Source: Cyclobacteriaceae bacterium
GTDB lineage: Bacteria; Bacteroidota; Bacteroidia; Cytophagales; Cyclobacteriaceae
NCBI GenBank assembly: GCA_958296015.1
Contig: CATQIH010000034.1
Coordinates: forward strand, 62,001-126,000
Direction of reading: 5' to 3'
Length of the DNA: 64,000 bases
A program made the translations under genes and the position numbers. The notes beneath the pieces are model-generated. The model was given only the letters and a program-made list of their open reading frames with translations, made no database searches and was not told the DNA's origin. Positions 39,172-47,253 of the stretch are shown in pieces (position 1 is the first letter of the stretch; every line of letters begins with the position of its first letter).

Positions 39172-39354
39172 ATGGTACAGGAAATATTATTGGCCCTTGT
39201 TTTTTTAGCAGCCCTAGCCTATATCGGTAAGATCATCTACCGCAGCATCAAACCTAAGAACGGAGTTTGCGACAAAGGCTGCGCCAGCTGCAATGCTATC
39301 GACTTTAAAAAGCTTGAGCAGCAGATCAAAAAAGACAGAGAACGTGTAGGCTAA
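39172..39354 (+). CDS. FeoB-associated Cys-rich membrane protein
   Basis: A 60-residue protein with one N-terminal membrane helix (EILLALVFLAALAYIGKIIYRSI) and a short cytoplasmic tail carrying three cysteines (CDKGCASC). This matches the small Cys-rich protein often found after feoB. It starts one base after the feoB stop, and its end overlaps the convergent trpG by 4 nt. Confidence 0.85.
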   Translation: MVQEILLALVFLAALAYIGKIIYRSIKPKNGVCDKGCASCNAIDFKKLEQQIKKDRERVG

Positions 39355-39923
39355 TGTTCTATCCAATGCCTGATCATCTCTTTGCCATGCTCGGTCAGGA
39401 TAGATTCAGGATGAAATTGCAGGCCGCGCACGTCATATGACCTGTGACGTAATCCCATGATTTCGCCACGAATGTCGCGGGCTGTCACCAGAATATTGTC
39501 GTTGAGCGTGTTAGCATCCACAGCCCAGCTGTGGTAGCGGCATACTCCAAAGGTTTTGGGTAAACCAGCAAACAGCGGTTCGTTTTTATCTTCAATAAAC
39601 ACCTTATCGGCATACCCATGCAGCACGAGCGGCATGTTGTATAGCTTCACCCCAAAGGCTTCGGCAATGCCCTGATGCCCCAGGCAGATGCCCAGAATGC
39701 TCTTTTCCGGTGCATATCTTTTGATCACCTCCATCATGATGCCTGCCTCTTCCGGCAAACCCGGACCCGGCGACAGCAGTATCTTATCGTATGGTGCGAC
39801 CTCATCCACCGTGATCTTATCATTGCGGATAACGTCCATCTGTTCTCCATAACCCAGCTCTTTGATGATATGCACCAGGTTGTAGGTAAACGAATCGTAA
39901 TTGTCTAATACCAGTATTTTCAT
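39351..39923 (-). CDS. trpG: Anthranilate synthase component II (glutamine amidotransferase)
   Basis: It supplies ammonia from glutamine to TrpE for anthranilate synthesis. The class I amidotransferase triad is C80 (LGICLGHQGI) plus His and Glu in LQFHPESIL; the oxyanion motif LLSPGPGLPEEAG is intact. It could also serve p-aminobenzoate synthesis (PabA role), as is common. It follows trpE on the same strand, but a four-helix-bundle gene separates them. trpD, C, F, B and A are not downstream, because the convergent feo operon ends there. Confidence 0.94.
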   Translation of the reverse strand: MKILVLDNYDSFTYNLVHIIKELGYGEQMDVIRNDKITVDEVAPYDKILLSPGPGLPEEAGIMMEVIKRYAPEKSILGICLGHQGIAEAFGVKLYNMPLVLHGYADKVFIEDKNEPLFAGLPKTFGVCRYHSWAVDANTLNDNILVTARDIRGEIMGLRHRSYDVRGLQFHPESILTEHGKEMIRHWIEH

Positions 39924-39962
39924 TTCTTTTTAGATTAAAGATGACAGATTGAAAATTAAAAA

Positions 39963-40334
39963 TTATCTCCCGGACTCTTTTAGATATTTCATGAAGCCTG
40001 ATAGTTGGCGAGAAATCTCTACTACCTTAACTTTAAAGTCTGCATATACTTCAGATGGTAAGTTACCTGTTTGGTAAAGGATATAAAGCTGGCTTCTCAA
40101 CTCTCCGGCAGAGCCTTTTGCATATTTTAGAAAACGAACAAACTCCTTATTATTTCCATACTCAAAACCTTCTGCAATATTGCTTGAAACAGAAATGGCC
40201 GATCGTCGTATTTGATCTTTCACACTAAAATCAGATTTTAATTTACCCTGGTCCGTAAGTTTATAAATAGCGATAGCTACATCAGCAGCGTTTTGCCAAA
40301 TAGGTAAATCTTCAAACTGTTCAGTCTTCCCCAT
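39963..40334 (-). CDS. Four-helix-bundle protein (23S rRNA intervening-sequence protein family), inserted in the trp operon
   Basis: The product is 123 residues and all-helical, with family motifs FEDLPIWQNAADVAIAIYKLT, VKDQIRRSAISVSSNIAEGFEYGNNKEFVRFLKYAKGSAGELRSQLYI. The family is known from intervening sequences within 23S rRNA genes and as a stand-alone gene of unknown function; it is related in fold to the Avd protein of diversity-generating retroelements. Here it lies between trpE and trpG, with 19-bp direct repeats just upstream that reach into its start codon. Confidence 0.88.
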   Translation of the reverse strand: MGKTEQFEDLPIWQNAADVAIAIYKLTDQGKLKSDFSVKDQIRRSAISVSSNIAEGFEYGNNKEFVRFLKYAKGSAGELRSQLYILYQTGNLPSEVYADFKVKVVEISRQLSGFMKYLKESGR

Positions 40335-40384
40335 AATTTTCTAATGTTTAATTTTGTAATTTTCTAATGTTTAATCTTCTAATG
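40334..40384. repeat. 19-bp direct repeats upstream of the four-helix-bundle gene
   Basis: TAATTTTCTAATGTTTAAT occurs at 40334-40352 and 40357-40375, 23 bp apart, with a third partial copy (TCTAATG) overlapping the trpE stop codon. Confidence 0.85.
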
Positions 40385-41812
40385 TGCAATTTCAGCTCCT
40401 ACCTGCATGGCCTTACGCAGTGCGCCCAGTTTGTTGTTCACTTCCTGTAACTCGCTTTCCAGCACCGATTTGGCCACCACGCCAGCACCCGCCTGGTAGT
40501 AAAGCGTGTTGTTTTTGCTGAGGAAAGAACGGATCATGATGGCGTGGTTAAATTCCCCGTTGAAGCCCAGAAATCCAATAGCACCGCCATAGTAGTTGCG
40601 TCGCACGGTTTCATACTTGCTGATAAGCTGCATGGCCATGTGCTTGGGCGCGCCGGAAAGCGTACCTGCCGGAAAAGTGTCGGCTACCACCTGAATGGGA
40701 GAAGTATCCGAACTTAGCTGTCCGGTGACCTTCGATACCAGGTGAATGACATGCGAGTAGTATTGTATCTCTTTGAAGGTTTCTACTGTCACCTCGCGGC
40801 CATGTCGGCTCAAATCGTTGCGGGCCAGGTCTACCAGCATCACGTGCTCGGAATTTTCCTTGGGGTCATCCATGAGCTTCTTGGCAAGTTCGGCATCTGC
40901 TTCATCGTTGCCGGTACGTTTGAAGGTGCCTGCAATCGGAAATATCTGGGCTTCGTGGTTGCGGATAACGATCTGTGCCTCCGGCGATGAGCCGAATATT
41001 TTGAAGTTACCATAATCAAAATAAAATAGGTAGGGAGAAGGGTTGACAGAGCGCAGGGCACGGTACACGTTGAACTCATCGCCCTTAAAGCTATGTTGAA
41101 AACGACGTGCCAGCACAATCTGAAACACATCGCCCCGGAAGCAATGGTCGCGGCCTTTGGCCAGCACTTCCAGAAATGCTTCGTCGCTGAAGTTGCTGCT
41201 CTCTGCTCCATGCAGCGAGAAATGATAAGAAGGAATATTCTTATTATTGATCAGGGCAATCAGGTCTTTGAGGCCATTGTCCTGCTGTTTGCCTTCCATC
41301 TGATGGTTAAAAAGATACAGCTCATTGCGAAAATGGTCGATGGCGATCACATACTGATAGACGGCATACTGCATTTCGGGAATGGTGGTATCCTCTTTGG
41401 TATCCGCCGGTATGTCTATATCTTCGTAGTATTGTACGGCATCGTAAGCCATATAGCCATACAACCCATTGGTAGGAAAACGATAGTCGTAGGTTTCCAC
41501 CTCAAAGCTTTGAGAAAACTGCGTGAGCAGCGTCACTACGTCTTTCTTATTTTTCAGCACCGTTTCTTTCACCTCACCATCCGGAAATTTCTCGGTAAGC
41601 CGATCGCCCGTCACCGTAAAAGTAGCCAGCGGCTGGCAGCAGATAAACGAAAAGCTATTGTCGCTGCTGTGGTAATCGGAGCTTTCCAGCATGATCGGAT
41701 TATCGTAGCGATCGCGGAGTTTGAGGTAAATACTTACCGGTGTAATGGTGTCGGCCAGCATTTTTTGTTGCTCAGTGACAAGAGAATACTTTTTTGTTGT
41801 TGGAGAAATCAT
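40379..41812 (-). CDS. trpE: Anthranilate synthase component I
   Basis: It forms anthranilate from chorismate, the first committed step of tryptophan synthesis. The N-terminal tryptophan-feedback motif is present as PIMLESSDY. The chorismate-binding core includes FQIVLARRF, SPEAQIVIRN, IAGTFKRTGNDEADAELAKKLMDDPKENSEHVMLVDLARNDL and FPAGTLSGAPKHMAM. At 477 residues it is full length. Transcription starts from a well-formed promoter (41994-42024) and passes through a leader-peptide attenuator. Confidence 0.96.
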   Translation of the reverse strand: MISPTTKKYSLVTEQQKMLADTITPVSIYLKLRDRYDNPIMLESSDYHSSDNSFSFICCQPLATFTVTGDRLTEKFPDGEVKETVLKNKKDVVTLLTQFSQSFEVETYDYRFPTNGLYGYMAYDAVQYYEDIDIPADTKEDTTIPEMQYAVYQYVIAIDHFRNELYLFNHQMEGKQQDNGLKDLIALINNKNIPSYHFSLHGAESSNFSDEAFLEVLAKGRDHCFRGDVFQIVLARRFQHSFKGDEFNVYRALRSVNPSPYLFYFDYGNFKIFGSSPEAQIVIRNHEAQIFPIAGTFKRTGNDEADAELAKKLMDDPKENSEHVMLVDLARNDLSRHGREVTVETFKEIQYYSHVIHLVSKVTGQLSSDTSPIQVVADTFPAGTLSGAPKHMAMQLISKYETVRRNYYGGAIGFLGFNGEFNHAIMIRSFLSKNNTLYYQAGAGVVAKSVLESELQEVNNKLGALRKAMQVGAEIAH

Positions 41813-41834
41813 AGTTTTGCAAATAAATTATGCT

Positions 41835-41871
41835 AAAAATAAAAAAGCCCACTGTGTAAACAGCAGGCTTT
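41835..41871 (-). terminator. trp attenuator terminator
   Basis: On the minus strand AAAGCCTGCTGT, loop TTAC, ACAGTGGGCTTT forms a 12-bp stem (two G-T pairs) followed by TTTATTTTT, 23 nt before trpE. Upstream, TTTGAAAT (41898 to 41891) can pair with ATTTCAAAG (41876 to 41868), which overlaps the 5' arm, giving a plausible antiterminator. Confidence 0.85.
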
Positions 41872-41909
41872 GAAATGTAATGTTTGAAATATTTCAAAAA
41901 GGCATCATG

Positions 41910-41975
41910 CTATTGTTCACACATTCGGAGATCGATTGCGTGCCACCACCAGTACATATTTGCCGTTGTGTTCAT
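41910..41975 (-). CDS. trpL: trp operon leader peptide with three consecutive Trp codons
   Basis: A 21-codon frame starts at ATG 41975 and ends at TAG (41912 to 41910). It reads MNTTANMY, then WWW, then HAIDLRMCEQ. The TGG TGG TGG run is the hallmark of a Trp-sensing leader peptide. Its ATG is about 12 nt from the predicted transcript start, and the attenuator hairpin lies 39 nt after its stop. Ribosome stalling at the Trp codons when charged tRNA-Trp is low would favour the antiterminator and trpE expression. Confidence 0.85.
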   Translation of the reverse strand: MNTTANMYWWWHAIDLRMCEQ

Positions 41976-41993
41976 TCTTGTAATTGTTTGCAG

Positions 41994-42024
41994 CAAATAT
42001 AAAATGCCGTAGCTATATTTCAAA
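41994..42024 (-). promoter_or_regulatory. trp operon promoter (Bacteroidota type)
   Basis: On the minus strand TTTG (42024 to 42021) and TATATTTG (42001 to 41994) are 19 bp apart, an exact fit to TTTG-N19-TAnnTTTG. Predicted start near 41987. Confidence 0.78.
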
Positions 42025-42067
42025 TGTTTTTTAATTTTTATCATGCGCATCGCATAAATATTTATCT

Positions 42068-42619
42068 ATGGAAACACTCGCCGAGCAATACAGGAGTATG
42101 AGCAAAAGAAATACGGCCCTCAAAAAATACAACACGCTACTAAGTACCTGGCTCATTGTGGCCGGCATGTTGTTGCTGCTGTTGATGGGTTATCTTTTTT
42201 ATATAGAGTATCAAAGTCCTCTTTTTGGCAGGTTTCCTCAGTTAGAAAAAGAATATGAAACAGTGCAGGCAGGCACTACACAGTTGCAGGAAGAACTTGA
42301 TAGTATGCAACGCGTCAACAGCATGCTCATCGAGTTATCTCCCTACTATACAGGTGTGTTTTTTGAGGTACAAATCGGTGCTTTTGAGAGCTTTGATCTG
42401 GAAAAATACCGCGAGGGGCTGGCAAAGCTCAATATCGATAGCAATGGGCAGATAGAGCAATATACGCTGGGAAAATTCAGAGATCTGGAAACAGCCATAT
42501 CTTTTCAGAGAGATATCAGGAGAATGGGCATCAAAGATGCGTTTATTGTGGCAAAGATTGATGGAAAACGGGTGACGGTGAAAGAAGCAGAAGTGGAAAG
42601 ATTGAAGATGGCAAATTGA
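42068..42619 (+). CDS. Single-pass membrane protein with coiled coil and SPOR-like domain
   Basis: The product is 183 residues. After a short cytoplasmic N terminus comes one membrane helix (LSTWLIVAGMLLLLLMGYLFYIEY), a coiled coil (LEKEYETVQAGTTQLQEELDSMQRVNSML) and a C-terminal domain (FFEVQIGAFESFDLEKYREGLAKLNI, LGKFRDLETAISFQRDIRRMGIKDAFIVAKIDGKRV). That domain has the SPOR-like pattern of a repeated alpha/beta motif; SPOR domains bind denuded peptidoglycan. Function in the envelope is inferred. Divergent from trp. Confidence 0.7.
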   Translation: METLAEQYRSMSKRNTALKKYNTLLSTWLIVAGMLLLLLMGYLFYIEYQSPLFGRFPQLEKEYETVQAGTTQLQEELDSMQRVNSMLIELSPYYTGVFFEVQIGAFESFDLEKYREGLAKLNIDSNGQIEQYTLGKFRDLETAISFQRDIRRMGIKDAFIVAKIDGKRVTVKEAEVERLKMAN

Positions 42620-43327
42620 AAATTTGTGATCTAAAAGAAACCCAACTTGAGCCTGAAGGTTTGCTGAACCCCGAATAAGACAAGTTTTGAGCTGCCCGTT
42701 TCTCGCAACAATCCACTGTTAACTCCGATGACTATCGGAGACTCCAAATAAATCTGGGGTTGAGGCCCGGTTTTGAGGGAGGCTTCACTCGGCATTTGAT
42801 TAAGTGTTGGATTCAGAAAACATGTCCGGACCCAAGCGGGTAATCTTTAGCATTCAGTATGTTGAACCACCGGATACGTTCTCCAGGGTTATAATGGCAC
42901 TACAAAAATGCGGAGCTTTTTGTTCGATAGCCGCGTCTGTTTGTCAACACAAATATACATCAGGTAGCGGAAAGCCAACAAATTTTTGCGCATCACTTAT
43001 CGCTTTTTTCTTACATGCTACAACAAATATCGGCAGATCAGATCATTGGCATAGGTAAATATAGATTTCTGCACTTTGCCTAACCGCCGGTACTGCTCAC
43101 AACCTATGCTCTCCCAGTGGCTTTCGTGGGAGACCCGGTTGACTGCCACCCTGCATTGCCTGCCCTACCGATACACAAGCTTTGACTAACTTACTCGTAT
43201 ATATTTAACTATTACACGAAATTTTTTAACTAATTAGTGAATATGTATATAATCCAAACAGTTAGCACTCATTGGTTGTTGAGAGAATAATTATTGCAAT
43301 TTTTTTTAACTTAAAATTTTTCAAGTC
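42620..43327. other. 708-bp intergenic region without a convincing gene
   Basis: I see two simple hairpins (CTCCGATGACTATCGGAG near 42734, and CTCCCAGTGGCTTTCGTGGGAG near 43109). A minus-strand frame ending at 42631 (SLKTGPQPQIYLESP, then VLFGVQQTFRLKLGFF) looks protein-like but has no start or upstream support, so it may be a gene remnant. The 120 bp before 43328 are AT-rich and should hold the promoter of the PRC-barrel gene. Confidence 0.4.
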
Positions 43328-43831
43328 ATGCATAATACAACCAATCATCTGATTTTGTCTTCTTCTTCTGTTGAAGGCACTAACGTGAAGAATTTATCCG
43401 ATGAAAAACTGGGCGATATCAAAGATATCATGCTGGATGTGAACTCTGGCCGGATTGCCTATGCTGTGGTTTCTGTGAATGAAGGCTTTCTGGGTCTCAA
43501 TAACAAATATTTTGCTGTTCCTTGGCAGGCGTTGCGCTTTGACACCGACAGGGAAGTAGCACTGCTGGACGTGAGTGAAGAACAACTCAAAAACTCTCCC
43601 GGCTTTGATAAGGATAACTGGCCTTCCAAACCGCAACGAGAGTTTGTAGACCAGGTACATAGTTTCTATGGCTATGATTCTTTTTACGGTGACTCATCCG
43701 ACAAAGCTACTACTGTAGGTAGCCGCACGAGTACAACGGACAGGTACCAGGATAAGCACGGAAACATGCGTATCGACGAAGATGTCAATGATTCAAGTGA
43801 TAACCGTGATCTTGATGAGCCTCGTATCTGA
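43328..43831 (+). CDS. PRC-barrel domain protein
   Basis: The product is 167 residues and cytoplasmic. The PRC barrel spans about residues 8-85: LSSSSVEGTNVKNLSDEKLGDIKDIMLDVNSGRIAYAVVSVNEGFLGLNNKYFAVPWQAL. A polar tail rich in Asp and Ser follows. Stand-alone PRC-barrel proteins of this form are common in bacteria and are often stress-induced; the partner is unknown. Monocistronic, with its own terminator. Confidence 0.85.
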   Translation: MHNTTNHLILSSSSVEGTNVKNLSDEKLGDIKDIMLDVNSGRIAYAVVSVNEGFLGLNNKYFAVPWQALRFDTDREVALLDVSEEQLKNSPGFDKDNWPSKPQREFVDQVHSFYGYDSFYGDSSDKATTVGSRTSTTDRYQDKHGNMRIDEDVNDSSDNRDLDEPRI

Positions 43832-43855
43832 TATATAGATTTCATTTCTTATTTT

Positions 43856-43887
43856 AACGCTCTGCTTAATAACAGGGCGTTTTTTTT
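43856..43887 (+). terminator. Intrinsic terminator of the PRC-barrel gene
   Basis: ACGCTCTG (43857-43864) pairs with CAGGGCGT (43873-43880, one G-T pair), followed by a long T run. Confidence 0.85.
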
Positions 43888-43942
43888 GTCTTATCCTTGC
43901 TAAATTAATTACCTGTTGTAAAATTTGAGCAAATTGCTGATC

Positions 43943-46522
43943 ATGCACAAGCTCAAACAGTACCTCCCTAAAATATTTTTCAATAAGATTTTTCTACAAA
44001 TTGTCCTTGCCTGTCTGATGCTGGGCTTTGGCGTCTTTTTTTTTGGTCATGAGCATTTAGCACTTCTACAACTTAGAGAAAAGCTGGCCACTGCGCAACC
44101 TCTGGTGGTAGGTATAGGTATCTTACTGATGTTTGCTTACATAGTGGTGCAGGGGTATATGTACAAATTTAGCTTCAAAGCATTAGGAGTTACGGTTCCG
44201 CTATCGGCCAACGTTGTACTTTATCTTAAACGAAACCTCTTTAGTGTATTTCTGCCAGCCGGCAGCGTGTCTTCTCTCGCTTTTTTTAATAGCGAAACGG
44301 AAGCATATGGGGTTACCCGCTCGCAAAATTACATTGCGGCTACTATTTATACCTTTTGTGGCCTGGCCTCTGTTGTGGTAGCAGGTGCGCCTATCCTTGC
44401 CTACAGCCTGCTACATGGTACCATGCAGACCACAGAACTGATCGGTTTTCTGCTGCTAGTAGTTATGCTCAGTGCTGCCGTATGGTTTGTAGCTGCCCTG
44501 ACAAAAAAAGGCAAGCTATTCCAATGGCTCACAGCTAGGTTTCCGGCCATCGGCAATTTGTTTCAGGATATTTTCAGCCACGATATTTCTCTGATGATGA
44601 TAGGCTACGTGCTAAGCTTTTCTGTGATCATTGAAGTTATTGGAGTCGCCCATCTCTATATTGCTATGATTGCTCTGGGCTATGAAGCATCTCTGGAAGC
44701 GGCATGTATAGGCTATATCGTGATGATTTTGGTACTGATCGCTTCACCCCTGCTGCGTGGATTGGGAGCCGTTGAGGTATCTCTTGCTTTCGTTTTGCAG
44801 CAATATGGCTTTTCTCTGGTAGCTGCCACAGCCATCACACTGCTGTTTCGCTTCTTTGAATTCTGGCTACTGCTGGTGGCCGGAGCAGTGAGCTTTTTTT
44901 ACAAACGCGATCATTTGCTGCTCAGGGTGCTGCCAGCCATCATCATCTTTGTGCTGGGGACTGTCAACATTGTTTCTGCTATCTCTCCGGCCCTTCCTGC
45001 CAGGCTAAGTTTTGTAAACAATTTTTTTTCACCCGAACTCATCACCGTCAGCACAGGGCTGGTGCTGGTGTTTGGGCTGGTGCTGGTACTCATCTCTATC
45101 TTTCTGATACGGGGTTCACGCAGGGCCTGGCTCACGGCTTTGGTACTCACCAGCGTTTCATTTGTCGGACACCTGATCAAAGGTGCTGATTATGAGGAAG
45201 CAACCCTGGCATTGCTGGCGGGCGGGCTGTTGCTGTATACCAGCAAAAATTATACGCTCAAACCGCATCCCAAATTCACCCGCATCAGCTATCAGGTACT
45301 GATCTTCAGTGTGCTGGCTGTGCTGGCGTATGCTGTCACCGGTTTTTACTTCATCGACAAGCAGCACTTTGGTGTCGACTTTGAGTTTTCGCAGGCAGTG
45401 CGTGCTACTCTGCGTATGTTCTTCCTGTTTGACGACAGCGGCGTGCATCCGCTGACTTCCTTTGGCCGCAATTTTCTGTATTCTATTTATTTGTCGGGTG
45501 CCGGTGTGGTACTGTTTATTTTCTATAGCCTGCTCAGGCCCTATTTTCAAAAGCCATACAACAGCGAAGAAGACTGGCAACAAGCCACGCAACTATCCAA
45601 ACAGTACGGACACTCTGCCCTCGACTATTTCAAGATTTACCGCGATAAGCTGCTGTTCTTCTCTGATACACACGATGCTTTTCTGGCTTTTAAAGTTACC
45701 CGCCATTTTGCCATTGTACTGGAAGACCCGGTGGCTGCCAGCCCGGAGGCCATCAGAGATATTATCGCAGCCTTTGAAGCTTATTGCCTCAACAACGGTT
45801 TTGTGGCGGTATATTACCGGGTACCCGAATCCTCGCTACCCATCTACAGGTCTTTAGGCAAAAAATCTTTTCCCATAGGAGAAGAAGCGGTGGTCAACCT
45901 GTGTGCATTCACGCTGGAAGGCAAAAAGATGAAACCTACCCGCAATGCACTCAATAGGTTGCAGGAAGAAGGCTATCGGATGAAGATGTATGAGCCTCCG
46001 CTCAAGGAAGGTTTGTTGCAAAAGCTGGAGCAGGTATCAGATGCCTGGCTGGCTAGTCTGGGCCAGAAAGAAATTGCTTTTACGCAAGGCATTTTTGACA
46101 AAGCAATCTTAAAAAACCACACGATGGTGACTATAGAAGATGCCGAAGAAAGAGTAGTGGCTTTTCTCAACCTGATTCCCGACTATGCCCCCGGCGAAGC
46201 CACCTACGACCTGATCCGCAAGCTAGAGGATGCACCCAATGGTGTGTTGGACATGCTGCTTACTCTGACGTTTTTGTCGCTCAAAGAAAAAGGTTACACT
46301 TCGGTGAATATGGGGTTGGCACCTATGTCGGGTATTGAGGGTGTGAACCTCACGGAGCGGTCAGTAAAATATGCTTATGAGCATGTAAAAGCGTTCGGGC
46401 ATTTCAAAGGGTTGCGTAAGTACAAAGAAAAGTACTTCCCACAGTGGCAGAAAAAAGTACCTTGTATACCAAAACAGCTACCATCTGCTACAAATCCCCA
46501 GGGCCATCCGCAAAGTGTCTGA
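43943..46522 (+). CDS. mprF: MprF-like lysyl-phosphatidylglycerol synthase/flippase
   Basis: A bifunctional inner-membrane protein that transfers an amino acid (usually lysine) from tRNA to phosphatidylglycerol and flips the product outwards, lowering surface charge. The N-terminal half has about 14 membrane helices with the flippase-type text LYLKRNLFSVFLPAGSVSSLAFF. The C-terminal half is the synthase domain: FAIVLEDPVAASPEAIRDIIAAFEAYC, RNALNRLQEEGY, GEATYDLIRKLEDAPNGVLDMLL, YTSVNMGLAPMSGIEG, GLRKYKEKYFPQW. ATG 43943 or TTG 43925 may start it. It is convergent with a VirJ/AcvB-like gene 26 bp away. Confidence 0.9.
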   Translation: MHKLKQYLPKIFFNKIFLQIVLACLMLGFGVFFFGHEHLALLQLREKLATAQPLVVGIGILLMFAYIVVQGYMYKFSFKALGVTVPLSANVVLYLKRNLFSVFLPAGSVSSLAFFNSETEAYGVTRSQNYIAATIYTFCGLASVVVAGAPILAYSLLHGTMQTTELIGFLLLVVMLSAAVWFVAALTKKGKLFQWLTARFPAIGNLFQDIFSHDISLMMIGYVLSFSVIIEVIGVAHLYIAMIALGYEASLEAACIGYIVMILVLIASPLLRGLGAVEVSLAFVLQQYGFSLVAATAITLLFRFFEFWLLLVAGAVSFFYKRDHLLLRVLPAIIIFVLGTVNIVSAISPALPARLSFVNNFFSPELITVSTGLVLVFGLVLVLISIFLIRGSRRAWLTALVLTSVSFVGHLIKGADYEEATLALLAGGLLLYTSKNYTLKPHPKFTRISYQVLIFSVLAVLAYAVTGFYFIDKQHFGVDFEFSQAVRATLRMFFLFDDSGVHPLTSFGRNFLYSIYLSGAGVVLFIFYSLLRPYFQKPYNSEEDWQQATQLSKQYGHSALDYFKIYRDKLLFFSDTHDAFLAFKVTRHFAIVLEDPVAASPEAIRDIIAAFEAYCLNNGFVAVYYRVPESSLPIYRSLGKKSFPIGEEAVVNLCAFTLEGKKMKPTRNALNRLQEEGYRMKMYEPPLKEGLLQKLEQVSDAWLASLGQKEIAFTQGIFDKAILKNHTMVTIEDAEERVVAFLNLIPDYAPGEATYDLIRKLEDAPNGVLDMLLTLTFLSLKEKGYTSVNMGLAPMSGIEGVNLTERSVKYAYEHVKAFGHFKGLRKYKEKYFPQWQKKVPCIPKQLPSATNPQGHPQSV

Positions 46523-46548
46523 AGGTAGCTGACACACAAATGTTTCTG

Positions 46549-47253
46549 CTATCCGCTTTCGTCTGCCATCCATGCAGTGACCGTCTTTACTACCTTTTCG
46601 TAGTTGTTTTCGTAATGGTGGCCTCCCGGCAGCACGATACTTTGCAGCTGTGGCATGTCCAGCACCGAAAGCCAGTCTTTTTCTTCTCCTTCTCCAAAAA
46701 CGCATAGCGTGGGAAGCTTGTTACCACGCAATGCCTCGGCTACTTTATACTTGCCTGGTTTATTGAACATGCTCAGCATATCGCTGAGTCTTACTTCAAA
46801 ATGAGAGCTTTCTGCGGGAGAGATCAATACAAGATCAGATAAATCTTGTTGAAGATCATCGGATAATTGCCCGGGTACAAAGGCGCATACATCGGCACCA
46901 AACGAGTAGCCTATCAGAACAAACCGTTGCAGATGCCAGTCATGCATCTTCTCCTTGGCAAGCGAAGCAACAACCGCCGCCAGCTTTTCCGGTGTCTTGG
47001 CTTGCCAAAAGTACTTCCTGGCATCCAGCCCGATCACGCCATACCCCTGCTTCCAGAACGCTTTGGTAAGCTCGTCGCTGAAATTATTCCAGCCTCCGTC
47101 GCCACTTACATAGATAATGAGCGGTTTGTCAGTTTTGGTAGGCACCAGCTCATGCAGCGGCAGGTCTTTAGCAGCCACTGTGCTGGCTGATAGTGCACCA
47201 AACAGCCAAGATAGGCACAACAACCAAGGTCTATTACAGCATAGCTGCTTCAT
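46549..47253 (-). CDS. VirJ/AcvB-family secreted serine hydrolase
   Basis: The product is 234 residues with a signal peptide (LLCLSWLFGALSASTVAA). The family hallmarks are YVSGDGGWNNF, GLDARKYFWQAKTPEK, the nucleophile S117 in LIGYSFGADVCAF, LISPAESSHFEV and the catalytic His in LPGGHHYENNYE. AcvB of Agrobacterium is known to hydrolyse lysyl-phosphatidylglycerol, so the position next to an MprF-like synthase supports that role here (inference). Its start overlaps the end of the PAS gene by 20 nt, so the two form an operon. Confidence 0.87.
   Translation of the reverse strand: MKQLCCNRPWLLCLSWLFGALSASTVAAKDLPLHELVPTKTDKPLIIYVSGDGGWNNFSDELTKAFWKQGYGVIGLDARKYFWQAKTPEKLAAVVASLAKEKMHDWHLQRFVLIGYSFGADVCAFVPGQLSDDLQQDLSDLVLISPAESSHFEVRLSDMLSMFNKPGKYKVAEALRGNKLPTLCVFGEGEEKDWLSVLDMPQLQSIVLPGGHHYENNYEKVVKTVTAWMADESG

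Noticed and set aside
39963-40334. Part of a diversity-generating retroelement (Avd-like protein)
   Set aside because: There is no reverse transcriptase, template repeat or variable repeat nearby; only the general family fold is shared.
43262-43270. CIRCE half-site (TTAGCACTC) upstream of the PRC-barrel gene
   Set aside because: The inverted partner GAGTGCTAA is absent at the required 9-bp distance, so it is a chance half match.
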